Shown here piece by piece: positions 26,701 through 41,700 of a stretch of 64,000 nt of DNA. Each line of letters starts with the position of its first letter. The first letter of the stretch is position 1. A program made the translations under genes and the position numbers. Below the pieces are notes generated by a model. It saw only the letters and a list, made by a program, of their open reading frames with translations, had not been told where the DNA came from and ran no database searches. The DNA is from Apostichopus japonicus (lineage: Eukaryota > Echinodermata > Holothuroidea > Aspidochirotida > Stichopodidae), in the NCBI RefSeq assembly GCF_037975245.1, contig NC_092574.1, forward strand, positions 12,985,213 through 13,049,212, given 5' to 3'.

Positions 26701-29700
26701 ATCATGTGAATACCCGACAGACAGCTGTACATAGCAACCAAATACAAACCTTTTCCAAACCTTCCATATTTGCGTCTATCTTTCATTGTTTTTCACCCGT
26801 CGCACAAACCAGCCGCCCACCAAGCAACCTCACATTTAAATGTGTTCACTAATTGCCATTTTACATTACTACTGGACTGCAAATACTACCTCCAGACAGT
26901 GAAACAAGAAAGTGAAGGAGGATGTTTTTTTCATGATATCCTTATTATTGATATATCAACAGGTTACACATTCTAAATGTTTTTCAAAAACAGGATGTAA
27001 TTGGGGGGAAACCAAACAAAGCTGTTTTAAGAATCTTGTTTGTGATTTAGCACTTATTTACACTCTGAGGGGCAGGAGCGATTTACCAATTATTTAAAGT
27101 TAGGAGGTTCCAGACAGTTGGGAAAGTGCAAAGGAAGATAGGTTAGCAAACAAGTGAAGAAAGGCAATAGTCACTTAGTGACACATGTATATATGACTGA
27201 ACCTATCCTCCAAGAGAACTGACCACACTACCGATGATAGACAATATGTGATGAGAAGCAGAGAAGAGTTCCTGGTGCTTCCCTCCTCCTCCTCCTCATC
27301 CTCGTCCTCCCAACTCAAGATTTATGATTCAGGAGAGGGAGTGGATGAGAATGAAGACCTTCACCCAGCAGGTTGTCCCACATTGTCAAGTGGAATCAAT
27401 TACAAAAATTCCCAAAGAAATCAGTCACATTGTTACAGAGTTAGTAGAAAATCATCAAAACGGAATCTTTGGACAAAATCAAAAGCTACGATAAGACTTT
27501 CACTAAGAATACCTTGTGCTATGACGTACGTTATGACATAGCCGATGGCTGTCGCCATGCTGAGGGGGCGACCTATGTGTAATGCATCCCATAGTGCAAA
27601 GATATCGTATACCATCACCTCTCACCCCCACCTCCCCCCCCTTTACATTGTGACGCAATCTCTGCTGCACTATAAAAATGAAAAGCATGAAAATCTCAAG
27701 AGTGGCTGACACGATGGTACCTAGAGAGGCAATCATTTAATTCTGATATTAGATGTGAAGGGTGGTAGGTCAGACGTAACTGTGATATATTTGAAGAAGA
27801 CTGAGACCAATCCAGAATGGGAGAAACGATCAAATGTATTATATATAGCAGGAATGAGTACTACGGTTAAGTGTGTAATCAAATCTATCAGTAGCTCCTG
27901 GTATTAATTTCAAGACAGACAGACAAAAAATAGTCTTTCTGTCAAATAATACACCGTGTTGCTATGGATGATATTAGCACTACCATGCGTAAAAAGATAA
28001 GGATTTCCATTCTTATCTTATGCGTACTTTGCTAATGGAAGAGGAGTAGTTCTGTACAGAACGAATCTTGCACAGCATGTTGAAGATTTGAAGTTAAGTT
28101 CGACTATGCAGAGGAATCTTTTCCTTTATCGACCTATTATGTTTTTTTAATTTTAGATGCAAGTTTCTTCTTAGTAACATGTTGTTTCAAAATAAATTAA
28201 TTAACTTTACAGTAATTTAGTTGAATTAAGTTATAGATTGAAATGATACTAAAAATGAGTCAAAATAACTAAAGATTTGTCGTAACCAAACTGTCAAACT
28301 GCCAAAGTAGTCAGTTCCTACAATCTAGTACTTGTCCAGTTTGTGGTCATTTCATTCTTCAAATATAACGGATTAATTAACCATGGTCGTAAAAGTTCTA
28401 TATTTGATCTTGCTAAATTTCACAAAGTTAGTCTGTGATACAGTTGGCAACTATTGATACTACTGGAACGATGACAGGAGGGGGCCTTTGATGTTTCCGT
28501 CAGACACCAAGAATCCAAACATTGATCCAATTCACAAAACCTCTCTGGTATACCACTACCAAAATTTGTAGGCCAAATTTAGTCACACAATTGTTCACTT
28601 TGTTACAGAGTGACCCTAACATATCTGTGCAAGAGGAGCCTAAACCCAACTTTGAAAACTAACAAATAAAAGGATGTTGTTTCACACTTTCATCCCAGAC
28701 CTTTCTCGCTCCAGGCAAGGAAAATCTGGCAAAAGCCTTGAAAGAAACTTGTACTTTACAGGGCGCCTACAGAATCTCCTACAAGGGAGTCTTTACAAAA
28801 GACTTAACAATATTGGGGGGGGAGGTGGTGGGGAGAGTTAATAAAATGGCCCTTGGCAGCTTGCTTGGTTTCAATATTATATCTTGCTTCTACTTTCAAA
28901 ATGACCAATCAACTTGAAAAGGTGATCCCTCTATCATACTTCTGACCAGGAAGAAGTACTTTTGTGTACATATTTTTAAAGTTGACTTCTTTTGCTTACT
29001 TTATAATTGATAATACATTCCTAATCAATATTATCTTGTTCATTTAATCCAATATTTGTTACATTTCCATTATTGATATTTCCCTTATCTTGATGGTACT
29101 CTCTTTAACGGTACATTTCTACAAGCTGGAGCAAACCCTGTATGTTGCCTTTGGATATTAGTAACAGATAAAGTTGTCAGACACTCAGTCCCAAATCTGA
29201 ATATGCTTTACAGTTCCACTTTGAAATTAACTTTGCCTGATTCTGATCCAGAAAGTGACAAAGAATAAAAATATCATAAATGACAAAGTCATACTCATAA
29301 CTGTTTCCTATTCCGAAACTAATAAACTTGTGATGGGGAGGGATACCACGGACCCCCAGTGGATCACCAATTTTATGTCTTTTTCTGACATCCTGTTTTT
29401 TGTTTTAAATTTCTTTCGAAATGAAACATGTTTATACTGGCAGCTTGGCAGTCTTTATAGCTACTTCTTTAATAGAATTCGAGACATTGAAGCTGATAGT
29501 GTCATTTGATAACTTCCTTTCAGGAGCAAATCAGTAAAAACCGCAAAGTGATTTAACGTTAACAATTTTGAGATCACCTGATTATCATTGGCTACTGGTG
29601 GGCATTCTCGTATTCCAATAAAAGCTATTAAGTTCACTGGGCAGGAAGAGTAACCCCCTAGATAGCAAACTACCTACTGCCCAAGAGGATACCAATCTTT

Positions 29701-32700
29701 GCTAAAGAGCATACTTTAACTGAAAGTCACTTCAAATCTCATTAAGATTTGCTGTTGTGATAAAAAAGTTGTCCTTATTACATATAGGGCATTCTTCATC
29801 GTTGTTTATTTCCAGACATCCTATCAACTTTACCACCAATTAGTTCCCTACAAATATAGAGGGTTGGTTGGTGGTGCCACAATTTATGTCTGATGTGATG
29901 TTACAACACTGCTTGTTATTAGAAAGTAAGTACGTCTTTTGCTCTGTGCTACATATTCCACTTGGCTAACAAGGGTTCTGTGAACTTCTTTCAACGGTTT
30001 TGACTTTAAAATGGGACAAAATCATACCTTTGTATATATGTCATAAATTGAGGAACACTAAAAGTCTTGCCTTAAAACGATCTGCACGCATGTAATGGAT
30101 ATATGACAAATGGGTTAACTTACCCACTTGGTCTGGTGAGTGAACTGCCCACCCCGGAGTCCCTCCTCTCCCTCCAGGGAGACTTGTCGCCACCTTTCGA
30201 ATCTGTCTTTCCATCTTTTTCGTTTGAATTATCCACAGAGGTGGGAGAGAGGCTACCGAGTCCGGTGTCCGAGTCCTGGTGGTGGCGTGCCGAGTCTAAG
30301 TTGGGCGAGGAGAGGGGAGATGGAACGGGGGAGTTGAATGGTGTAGAGAGGTGTGACCCTGCTGGCGATGATACTTGAGACTCCGATGAAAGACTGCTAT
30401 CTGTCAGACCAATCATATGCATTTAAAGTAATAGGAAAGTGTGTCTCATCACATCATCACTACATCTGCAAATGACGATAATTCTTCTAGACTTAAATTT
30501 TAAATCACACAGAAACAGATGTGCTTCTGACAGTATCCAGCATCGAAACAAAAACATACTACAACTTCCAGTTTATACCTCTCTGATGAAATCATAATCT
30601 TCATCACTTTATTATGTTGACTTATGTTGACATTTTATGTTGACTAACACACTTGCAAACCTACTCAAACTATACAACCAACAAAACAACTTTCCAAATG
30701 GAGAGACAACACTGTAGGTACTTACTTCTGTTTATCTGGCCCTGAATTTCACTGATGCTTTCATTAATTCCATCTAAAATCCTCTCTAATTCATCATGGA
30801 GTCCCATCATTTCCTGCTTCCCCTCCGTCGGTTCCACCTCCTCCAAGCCGTCGCCGGCTTCTCCCAGTATGTCCGATGGCGATATCGGGAGACTGTTACT
30901 TCTCCCCCGTCGCGGCCTTTCGTCAGCCTTTTTATAATCACCGTATTTTTCAGAGAGTAACAGCTCGCTGATGTTATGCAGAATGTCAATTTTTTCACTC
31001 TCGGCTGTCAAGCCGGGGTGTAACTTGGTATCTTCACTGCTCCTTTTGTCGTACGCAGGACCGCTCGTGTCCTCCTCTAACTCCCTGTAGGACAGATCGT
31101 TAGCATTCAAATGACCCAAATTCTTCAGATTGTAAATCTCCCTCATGAGTTCAGACTCGGAGTCCTCTTGCTCCGAGCTACCGGTCGGTACATTATCAAG
31201 GCTAGAATGTAACGTATGCGGGAAATTATCGTAAAAACTCGGTATCCGTTCCCGGTGGCCCGAGGGCGAGTTGATGAGATCCATGTCAGAGCCGATGGTT
31301 TCTTGGGAACGCCATGGCGGTTGGTGTAACGCTACCTGGCACGAATCACTACTGCTGCTACTGAGACATCGTTGAGTTTTAGGGGGATCCCCAAAAGATC
31401 TCATAGAAAAGGTATCGTGTGAAGAAACACTATTGAATCTCTCAGCCTGGGTTATCGTAATTCTAGTCGTGACCGACGGCGAGGAAGTGTTCTCTGGCTG
31501 TTCGCCAAAGACATCGTCACTGTCCTTCCTCTCGTTGTTGTTGTCCATCATCTGAGAGAGCCTTCTGGATAGTTCCTCTCCGAGTCCCTGTGTTGCTCCG
31601 TCAGACAGTTGCCTCCTCCGCACGGCGGAGGGCGAAGTTGGCTCGGAGAAGACCCTACCGAACCGTTTCTTTGGGTGCTTTTCACTTTGGGCTCTCCGCC
31701 TTCTCGCCGGGGGTGTGATGGACTGCCTGCCGGCTGCCAGGTGATGCTGAGCGGTCAACAGATCCATACAATTCATCTGTTGCATTTTTTGCTGAAACGG
31801 CTCAGTCTCTACCATCACAGGCCCGCTGATTGTCACATCCCTCGGATAGGTCTTCTTTGCCCTTCGAAAACTTCCCCCCATCCTGTTTTTAAAACTACCC
31901 CACTTGCTTCCGAATGTACCGCTATCTTTCTCTTTGGGATCTGAATCCAGAGATATTTGTACCACAGGCTTAGAGTGGCTAACTTCACAGTTGTCCAAAA
32001 TTAAATTATGTCCCTGGTCCGTCTCCCTGACCGGCAGGCTCTGACTGGAAGCCGAGGCCTTCAACCTCTTCTCGATTCCTCTTGAGTCGTTCGGAGTTCT
32101 CTTAAAGACAGCCGGGCTGTCGAAGCTACTAGCACTGGTGTAGCCTTCATTCTTTTCACTGTCCGTCGTCGTCAGGCTCTCTCTGCTGCTACTGTTAAGG
32201 CGAGCATGAGCATGCACTAATGTCGGCGAGCTGTGTTCGGAGTGGGAGAGGTGGTGCTCTGTCGGCAGGCCGTTGTTATCGTTGTTGGATGACCGTCGAG
32301 ACCAACATCCTCGGCTGTATCTCCATTTCTCACTGATTGCACAAGGATCTTCGTCATCAGATTCATCAAGCTGTACAACAAGGAGAAAAGAAAAATATGC
32401 AAAACATGATCCTGCCCATATTTCTAGACATCTAAAGTTGTTACATTTATAGTGTATAGTAATTTGGTCATAATGCTTAGCAAGTTAGCATGTTATAGAG
32501 CAGATGTACATATCATTGTTCCATGTGACCTGACACGAATGTGACACCTCCTGGAGAAAATACAACTCCTTCTTGACCTGTACATAGATATGGAGCCATA
32601 TCAAAGAATTTTCACTATATTGAAAATAATAGACCTGGCAAGAAATGAACTCTGTGCGTACCCTACCGACTCCACTAAGAAGAACCTAATTCACGTCATC

Positions 32701-35700
32701 GGTTGATAATCCTGCAAGAGGATTTTGCCTTAGGGGATATCGAGCGAAGCAGATCACAAAGAATCCACTCCCCCATTTGCATTCTAGATTTCTCTTCCTT
32801 ATTCATACCATCGCCTGGTTTTTACAGAGAAAGCCCGCAAAACCCCTATAGAAATTCCTCAGATTACAAATATAAATCCCACATACATATGCCATGTAAT
32901 CAAATTTGCTTTTTTCTTCAACTGTTGAAACTGCATCTAGTGAATAATGTGGTTAAATGGAGTGTACTGAAGCAGATGACTTGTGTAGTAGGTATATCAT
33001 ACTATATTTGCAGTCTTTGATGTGGTAGATATCAATTGACAATGCCAAAGGGATCCGTTTTCCTATAGGAATGCTGTATTCAATGTAATCTACCACAATA
33101 ATACAGAAATACTAGAAGGCGGCATATATATACAGTATCATGACCATTACAACAACAAAAAACCTGTACACAGCTGCCAATCTAAACAAGAAACGTTAAA
33201 ACTTGCAGAATTTCAGCTATCTGGTTGTTTTTTTTTTACATATCCTGACCTTTTAAAAAAGTTCATTTTTCAAACTTTTTAGGGAATATTGAGGGATAAA
33301 ATCATGAGATTAGTATTTCTTTGAATAAACGATTCAGTCCTGACATATATCAGGGCGCAACAGAGGATTTAAAAATAAAGTTTCTATGGGCAAAATAACA
33401 TGAAAAAGGTGCAAAATGTGACTTTTTCTTATACCAAAATGTAGCGTGATGATGTATTCATTAATTTTTTTTTTTCAAAACAAAATTGTAAAAACTTGTA
33501 TCATATGCAATTTCTATTCTGATTTCCCAGCTTAGAACTGCTCAGGTCAATGTTTCATGTGAAGGTAACACCCAAATCATTGTTCACCCATTCTAAGATC
33601 TACCAACACCCATCCTGTGAGGATATTTAGAGAGTTACACTTAATATGAGTGAGCTTCTGTATGAATCTCTGCTGTGTTCACTCGTTCTTGAACCTTTCA
33701 TGCACAATTAGCCTATCAAAGCCGGCTCAGCGGTGGTCTGGCCACAGTCAGACCTAGTTTGCCCGTAGGATGGCTTCAAGAGTACCTCCAAAAACAATTA
33801 CCTCACACTTTACAAGAGACATCCAGTTGAGACATGACCACAAAGGACTCCCAACTTGGAAGAGCAGGTCCAATGCCCATGGGCAGGGGCATGGACTTGA
33901 CAAAGACCATTAACATAGAAAATATATATATAAATACACAATCACAGAGCTACAGGGTCACTGAAAAACTTCAAAAGAGCTGATGGGTGTGAGAATATGT
34001 AGACCATGTAGGCCTTCATGATGAAATTAGGTTAAAACAGGTGTAATAGTCAGAAATGGCTTTCTAAATAAGCCAAGGCAAGCAATCTGCATGATTACTT
34101 TGTTTTCACTTCGCATAATAACATGTCACTTTTCAATTAGAAATTAGGACTTCTAGGGTACAACCAACCCTTGACACTGCCAATGGGAGATTAGTAATCT
34201 TGAGTCAAAAAGTCTTATACTTCTTTTATATCTTTTAACTGGGTCAATCTCTTCTACTAGGTATTTGCCCACAAGACAATGAAAATACCTGGAGTAGTTC
34301 TGCTTCTGTGAAGAACACTCTTGACAAATTGGAGACTTTAATATTAACTGAAACATCATCCCTGGATAGGATAGGAAAATTTGGATGGAGTATTTCAGAC
34401 TGACAGAATTGTGGTCAAGAAATGGCCATTCATTCCCTAGGTAAAACAGTTAATTCATTCATCTTTATATGTGACCTTTGTCCCAATTACTATACAATTT
34501 ATATCCACAAGTAATCTTGTTAAGGGGGAGGGCGAGGAATTCCACAATAGGTCAATAAACTGGTCATTGAAAAAAACAATAAACAATGTTTAAATCAGTT
34601 CTTTTGAGCAGCAAAACAATACTGCCCTAACTTAAGACAATGACATTTTGAAAGAGCTTTCACCCTCATTCTAATAACCTACTTATTCTAGCAATAAAGA
34701 TATCAAAATAACTGTCTGGTTATTTGGCTAGTGGTAACAGTTGATACTAGGCTCAAGGTTAAGACTGATGCTTCTGGTTGTACCAGAGAAAGTATCACTC
34801 AAAACTCCCCTGTAAAAGCACATGTACATAATATCCTAAATGTGTAAAGTTCCTCAAATCGTGCAAGTTGAATCTACCAAAGTTGCAAGTTTACATCAGG
34901 CTCTTCCCAAACAAATATCGTACCAAAAATAAAACAAAAGGGTCTGTAGGTTGCCTCTTGCCAGTGAAGTAGAAAACATTGGGACAATATTTAAGGCTTG
35001 GGGAAGTTGGGGGAGTAACTAGCCTCTAACTCGTAACTGTGAATCCCGCCGCTCCAAAAATTCCTCCAGATTTACATCTTGTACTGACTGACAGTGGCAG
35101 TCTTGAGTAGACTCCCAAAAGCCACAAAATATAAGTTAGGAATTGCCGATGCCTAAAATTTCTTTCATAATTGTGACATATCTTGAATAATATTTCCCTT
35201 TCATGTAATTTGCTCATACACACAGGTAAAAGTGGAACTCTGCTTTTAATGTGGAAATCACTATTGCAGCCTGACCCATAGTGAATGGCCTAATATGGTC
35301 AGTTGTGCACTGTCTGTATAAAGAATACAGAGAACTTTGTGCACAGTAAGAAAAAAAGACTTGCAATATCATGGACAGTACAACCATGTTTCAGTTGTGG
35401 TCTGCTTCACCAGTACCTTTATATGGACACTTTTAAAAATACTAATCACGCTGACATTTCAGATTGAATTACTTTTGATAGCAAAGACTTTGAGAACTAT
35501 CATCATGTCACTTCCTGTCAGAGAGGAAGAGAAAGGCCGGAGTGACCTTGCCAAATCTGGTCTACATCTAACCACTGAAGGCCAATTATCTCACCGATAT
35601 ATATAGATCATACCAGCCCTAACGGTGAACATGATTCCAGACTTTACACTTATATCCAACATTGTGATGGCTGTCACAGTTATAGCCAGTACAAACAAAA

Positions 35701-38700
35701 TAATGACTTATAGTATTATTGTAAGTTTCACTACGGGAATTAGGGAATTAAAATTATTATTAATCCTCCCTTGTACAACTGCTAAAGATGAGGTTGGTAT
35801 CATTTAACAGAACAGTTAGCAATGATGGTCCATCTATTAGTTTCATTATTATTACCTTTGCATGATCCTTCACGCACTACAATCCCCCACCACCATCCCC
35901 CTCACCGGCCCTAACAAATCTGGTATCACGCTATAGCAGTTTCTTTCAGTTTAGAAACCAACGTAAAATGCCATGATGTTGCAGGAGAAACTTACTGGTA
36001 GAAACCTGGCACAAGTCTCAATGAAGTTATGTTGTCTCCTAGCTAAGAGCTGACATGTAGTATTCAGTGATATGTAGTACTATCAGTATGTAAGTGCTAT
36101 AGGCTTAAGCTTGGATCAATCAATCTGGAACATCTGCTTATACCATGAGCATTAACAAAAAAAGCAACCTGTGACTATTGACAAGTCCAGTGCATTGAAC
36201 AGTTATCTCCCCAATAGCACACCAAGTACCTAAGCATTCAATTTAAAGCTTCCAAGTAGAGAAACAGTCCTTTCAAGCAACACACACATAGTAAAGAGAA
36301 TATTGAACAGGTCTATAAGCTGTTTGTGGTGGGAAAATATTTGCATTCCCAAGTTGGAAATAATCTATTATAGGCCCAGGTTTAGGCCGGTTTGATGGCA
36401 TATTCACAAGATTGCCCAATCAAAATGTCAATGCAACCTTTAAAACAAAGTGCAAAATTTGAACAAAAAATGTCACAACAACTCAAAATGTCATTTTTAA
36501 TCTTCTAACTCAATTCACAATGTAAACAGCTTTAATTAAGTTAAAACAATTGAAACCCATCACTGACGAGCCATGACTGATGACATTTACCGATCTGTAA
36601 CCATGACGTACACTACCATTGTGTTTGGTCTCCTAGAGCTTACCTGATGCAACTCTGATAAGTGTTTTAATGGGCCATGACAACGAAGGACTGTAGCTCT
36701 AAATAATAACACAAATCACCGGAATTAAACTATCCATGGATTGCTTCATACCTTCAGAAAGTGATGAAAGGCTTTACAGAAAGTAAACTTCTTCTCTTCA
36801 TGAGCTGATGTGTCCTGATCATTCCTATAAATATGTCAGGTTTATCAAAACTAAGCTAGTCAGATATTAAGATGTACCACAAAAAGCAACCATACAACAC
36901 TAACAACCCCCTCCCATACCAGGATGATGAACTTAAACCACAGATTTAGCTAAAGAAACAAACTTTACACCTCTAAACTAAGGTTCAAGAACATAAAAAA
37001 GAAAATCTTTTTTAATTTATCGGTATTAAAACAGATAAACAAAGATTAAAGAGTAAACAAAAGATTAAATGTTCCTTTGTTCTGTTCCATCACTGTTTGT
37101 CATTTATGACATTTTCTGATGAATTCATATTTGATCAATTTAATATTAAAGCAACTATCAGTTGTTCAGTTACCTACTTTTTATCTGTGAAGTTCATTCC
37201 ATCTTTCCTTGAAGCTAGGCTTCCTACCATTGAATGGACCTCAACGGACAGAACACAGAGGGCCTAACTACATATGACAGGTTAGGCCAGGGAATATTAA
37301 AATTAAACACCCTAAAACTTATATGGTACAACAGTCGGGTTAAATTAAACCAGATTTGGTTGGACATTTACTTCATCTTGCTGATGAGACCAGAGAGAGT
37401 AAAACACTCTCTCTATCTCCCTTAGAATCCATGGATACTAATTCCTTCCTTCAAACTGACAAGACCTTATCTCCACTAGCATGTTACCATGGTAACTGAA
37501 GGTTTTAAGACATATGGAGGCCAGGTGGAAGATTGCTCTTTGGGATAATTACACAGCATGGTATGACCATCTCAAGTACCTCCCACATTAATCTATAGCA
37601 TAAGGACATGTATGCAAAATACCAGCTGATATGAGGAGAGTGTTCCACCCAAAAAAATTACAAACAGAATACTGTAGTGTGTTACCGGGTTACTGTATGC
37701 TCTGGAAAGATGTATGCAAAATTTAGAAACCGGGTATTCTTGACTCAGGATATCTTGTGCAGTAAAAACCTACAGTTTATTGTATCTTCTTCCCATAGAA
37801 GAGATAATATAAAACTATCAGATAAGCTGGAGCATTATAACTGGGGACATTGTCTAGCTTATTATTTACACTAAGAAAGACCTGTTTCAAAAGTAGTTTG
37901 AGAACGATTTATTTATCAATTAAAAAATTCATTTTATCAATAAATCAAAGTTGCTTAATTCCCTTCTACATTGCATGAATTATTGGAAATCCCCCCGCCC
38001 CCCACCCTCCCAAACGTGAAATCTTCCTCACGTTGTTACATCCTTCAACTTGATAGCCGTTTTTATTTCTAGTTTGAAGTTTTCTACGGGTCGATGTACA
38101 GCAATGGGAAAATGACTCAGAGGCCGGATCTAGTATACAAATTGAAAGAAACTTGCTGGTAACTGTACACAATGTAACCACGCTGCAAATGAACATCACA
38201 CAAAGGAGTAGATATGTTCCTTGAAACGTGATACACTGAACTCGCAAGGCTTTGTTTACCGACGACAAAACCTGGAAATTTCCCCACTTTGTTTTTGTCA
38301 AGTAGGATTTTGCAATAAATCTGTAAAACTTCTACATAACCTCATTAGAAGAGAGCTAACTAATCCGCTTAACTTTTGAAGTGTCGCTGCAGAAACAAGT
38401 CAGAAATTTCGTCGGGCACTTGAAATCCATCTTAGCTTATTATTGTGTGCAATTGTTTAGAAACTGTGTTTGAACAAACGGAATTGTACCTCAAAGTTTG
38501 AACACTCTCTTGTGATTTCTCGACTAATTATTGATTTAAATGCAATACATTGTTATGATCAATTATCCCAGATCATGAAGGCGCCATACCCGATGGCCAA
38601 GTACTCACCGTCTGATGAGAGGGCATCTCAATCTTCATACTGGAACATTTATTCAATATCTGTAACCGTCTGAAAGATAATAAAAAAATAAATACATCTT

Positions 38701-41700
38701 CGTTAATTATGAGAAAATAAATGGCAAGTCCAGAGTCCAAAGGGTCAAAATTTCGGAAAATATTGTTTCAAAGAGGCAGGTTGTATATGGCATACGTCAA
38801 CATCCTCTGGAAACCAAAGTATCGACTGTGGCTTTGAAAGCAAACTGCAAAGCATACATAAAGGTAGGATATGGTCAGCAAGATATACAAATGTGGTTAG
38901 AGAGACATTTTTAGGGCACACTCTCAGCTTCTCAGGTACTACACTTTACACAGAGATGGAGTGCAGCATAGAGAAGTGGCTATGAGAAGGTTTACTACTA
39001 CTACTACTAGTGTCATCAAGCGTTAGGATAGCAAAGTTAACACAAGTTTACATGTTAACTGCCTTGAGTATCATCATCTACATTAACTGACTTAAACTAC
39101 CACGAGCAAGACAGTACCTACTTTTATCTAAACAATTTGTTCTTTCTATGGACACTTTTAATGGCCATGCACACAATCTCCCGTAGTCTTACCAGGGAGT
39201 TGTTATGGAACAACTCCCTGGTCTTACTGCTATTCTTACCCCGAATCCTCCACATTCTTCTCCCTTCCCTGTAATATTTTGGGGTTTATTTGTCACAAAA
39301 CACAAGAATTATTTGAAATTGCAGAAAACAAACCATGAGTAAATTGACAAAACTGTATTATGTGATCAAGATGCTACTGTACAGTACATAGCTGGATTTA
39401 CACTCTGTTGTATTAAGAACTTTCGAAAAGATGAGGAGAAAATTTTTCACTTTTAAATAAATACCTGATAGCTCCTGGAGAAAAGGATGAAAAACTTGAA
39501 ACAACCATTTAGATTAACTTCACGACAGGACAGTTTTGATCAAACTCACAAAGTTAATGCTCCAATTGAGTTAAAATCTCCTTCACAAAAAAAATCCCAT
39601 CTGATTTGATGTGCATATGGTGTAGCATAGGAACTCTAATAGTAATATATACCCTCCTGACTGGTTCTATAGTTACAGTAATCTGCCTTCGCAAATCCTG
39701 AATGACAACACTACAAAATACAAACATGTGCTCAACTTCCTGTACATTTCACACACCTCTGCACAGCTACACACTACAACTCTGTATGATCTGTATGTAT
39801 TGAGCCATGTACACAGGATTTGAACCAATCACAGGCTGTCAAACAGCACTACTTGATGTTGATTGGCTGTCTGTGTCAAGCACCACTGATTCATAGCAAG
39901 AGTTTTCTCCCGTACATAGGAGAAAGTTGGGGTGAAGAAACTTTACTCAAGCAAAGTGGTAGGAGGACACACACATCCCAGGGCACTGTTGTAAACTAAG
40001 AATACTAAATATAAACAGTTGTGCAGAGAATGGAGAGGGAAAACATTTGATCTATATAATTATAAACACAGATACTAAAAAGACAAGAAAAGATTAATCT
40101 TGGTAAGGAAAGGATTCCCAGAAAGACAAACAATTTAAGAACCCATTACTGAGACCAACTATCATGACTCATTTCCTTACAGCCTAGACATTATAATGAC
40201 TATTAAAATGTGGACAAATTCAGAAAACAAATAAGCCTTCTGTGGTTAAATCACTCTGTTTTCTCAGGACGCTATTTAGAATCTACCTGATTTTTAGCTG
40301 GACAATTGCTTTACGCCAAATTTGATTATTCTGCAAGCAAGACACTAGCTGGTTCCATCATACTGCTGACGACGTATCATTCTTAGTAGATAAGGGTGCT
40401 TAGCAGGGATGGGCTCACGCCGGGAGGCACCGGTCAGCTGCTCCTGGCAGTTCCGATGCTGCCAAGCACTAACAGTATATTAAACCTTTCCGCCCGACAC
40501 AATTTGCAATCTAAGCATACTTCTTTTGCAAAAATGGGCACCCACACTCTGGAGACCCCTCCCCCAGGACTTGGATCACACTGCTGCACAAATCCGTCCA
40601 GGACTCAAATTTTCCTGAGCACATCCCAGCTTAGTAGAATCAAGGGGACATGTCAGAATTTGTGGTACACAAAATTATAAATGTATTTTAAACTGAGACC
40701 TGCTATAAAGCAATATTTTGAAGGCAGATAATATGCAATCATTTTACCAATCTAGGGGAAGAAGAAAGAAGCAAGAACAAAACAAAACAAAACAGCAAAA
40801 AAGAAAGTAAATTCGTGTGAATTATGTATTCCTCATTGCAGAAGATGTTAGGACATATAAAAGCTCCTTTTTTTTATTCATTGACCTAGCCTCAATATCC
40901 AAATCCACAAAAGCAAACACAATGCACAAAAGTAACAGAGTCATGACAGAAGCTGCATGACTCAGTGAGTTAACAAACAGACTAAAAGCAACATAATAAT
41001 GAAACTGGCACAAGCAAAAAAGAAAGAGAGGGTCAGAAAAACAAAAACGAATGACCAGTGTGGTGAAATTTTCGCTCAAATCCAGATGACCATTAGCATA
41101 TATTAACAGGTCAATGACCAACATGGGCCACCCACCTTAAAAATGCATAGAAGATGAGTAGCCTAGTGTTATTCCAAAGCCTGTGATCACCCATGAATCA
41201 TATACAAAACTTGGTAGGGCCAGAGAATGGATGATCTGGTATATCACCTCAATAAACAAACAAACAGTAAACTTTTAAGCTAGTCACACAGTTCCAGGTA
41301 TTGCTGCTTGCTGTGTTTTGTGTATTTTATGACAGTATTGGAGAAACCAGCTCAAGGGTTACAGGGTCAATCGCAAGGTCACAGAGAGGGTCACAATGGA
41401 CATTAGATGACCATTTATCATTTTGAAGGACTTCTCCTGTCATATACTACAACCATTTGGATCAAATTTCCTATACTTTTGCACAGTGAATAAAGTAAGA
41501 TACAGGCAGAGAATCTCATTAAATTATATATACTATAATATTATGTTATTTGTACAGTGCTTTAAAAGATATAAACAAACATGAAAACTTATTTTTTGCG
41601 TGTGGGTATGTTGGGTGATCAATTTTTCTCAAATGTTACCAAACCCACTGGGTGATACTCCCACCAAGATTGCAAGGGATTAATATTAAGGCAAACCTAT

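Noticed and set aside
31609-31944. Plus-strand frame of 111 residues
   Set aside because: It is the antisense shadow of the large linker exon.
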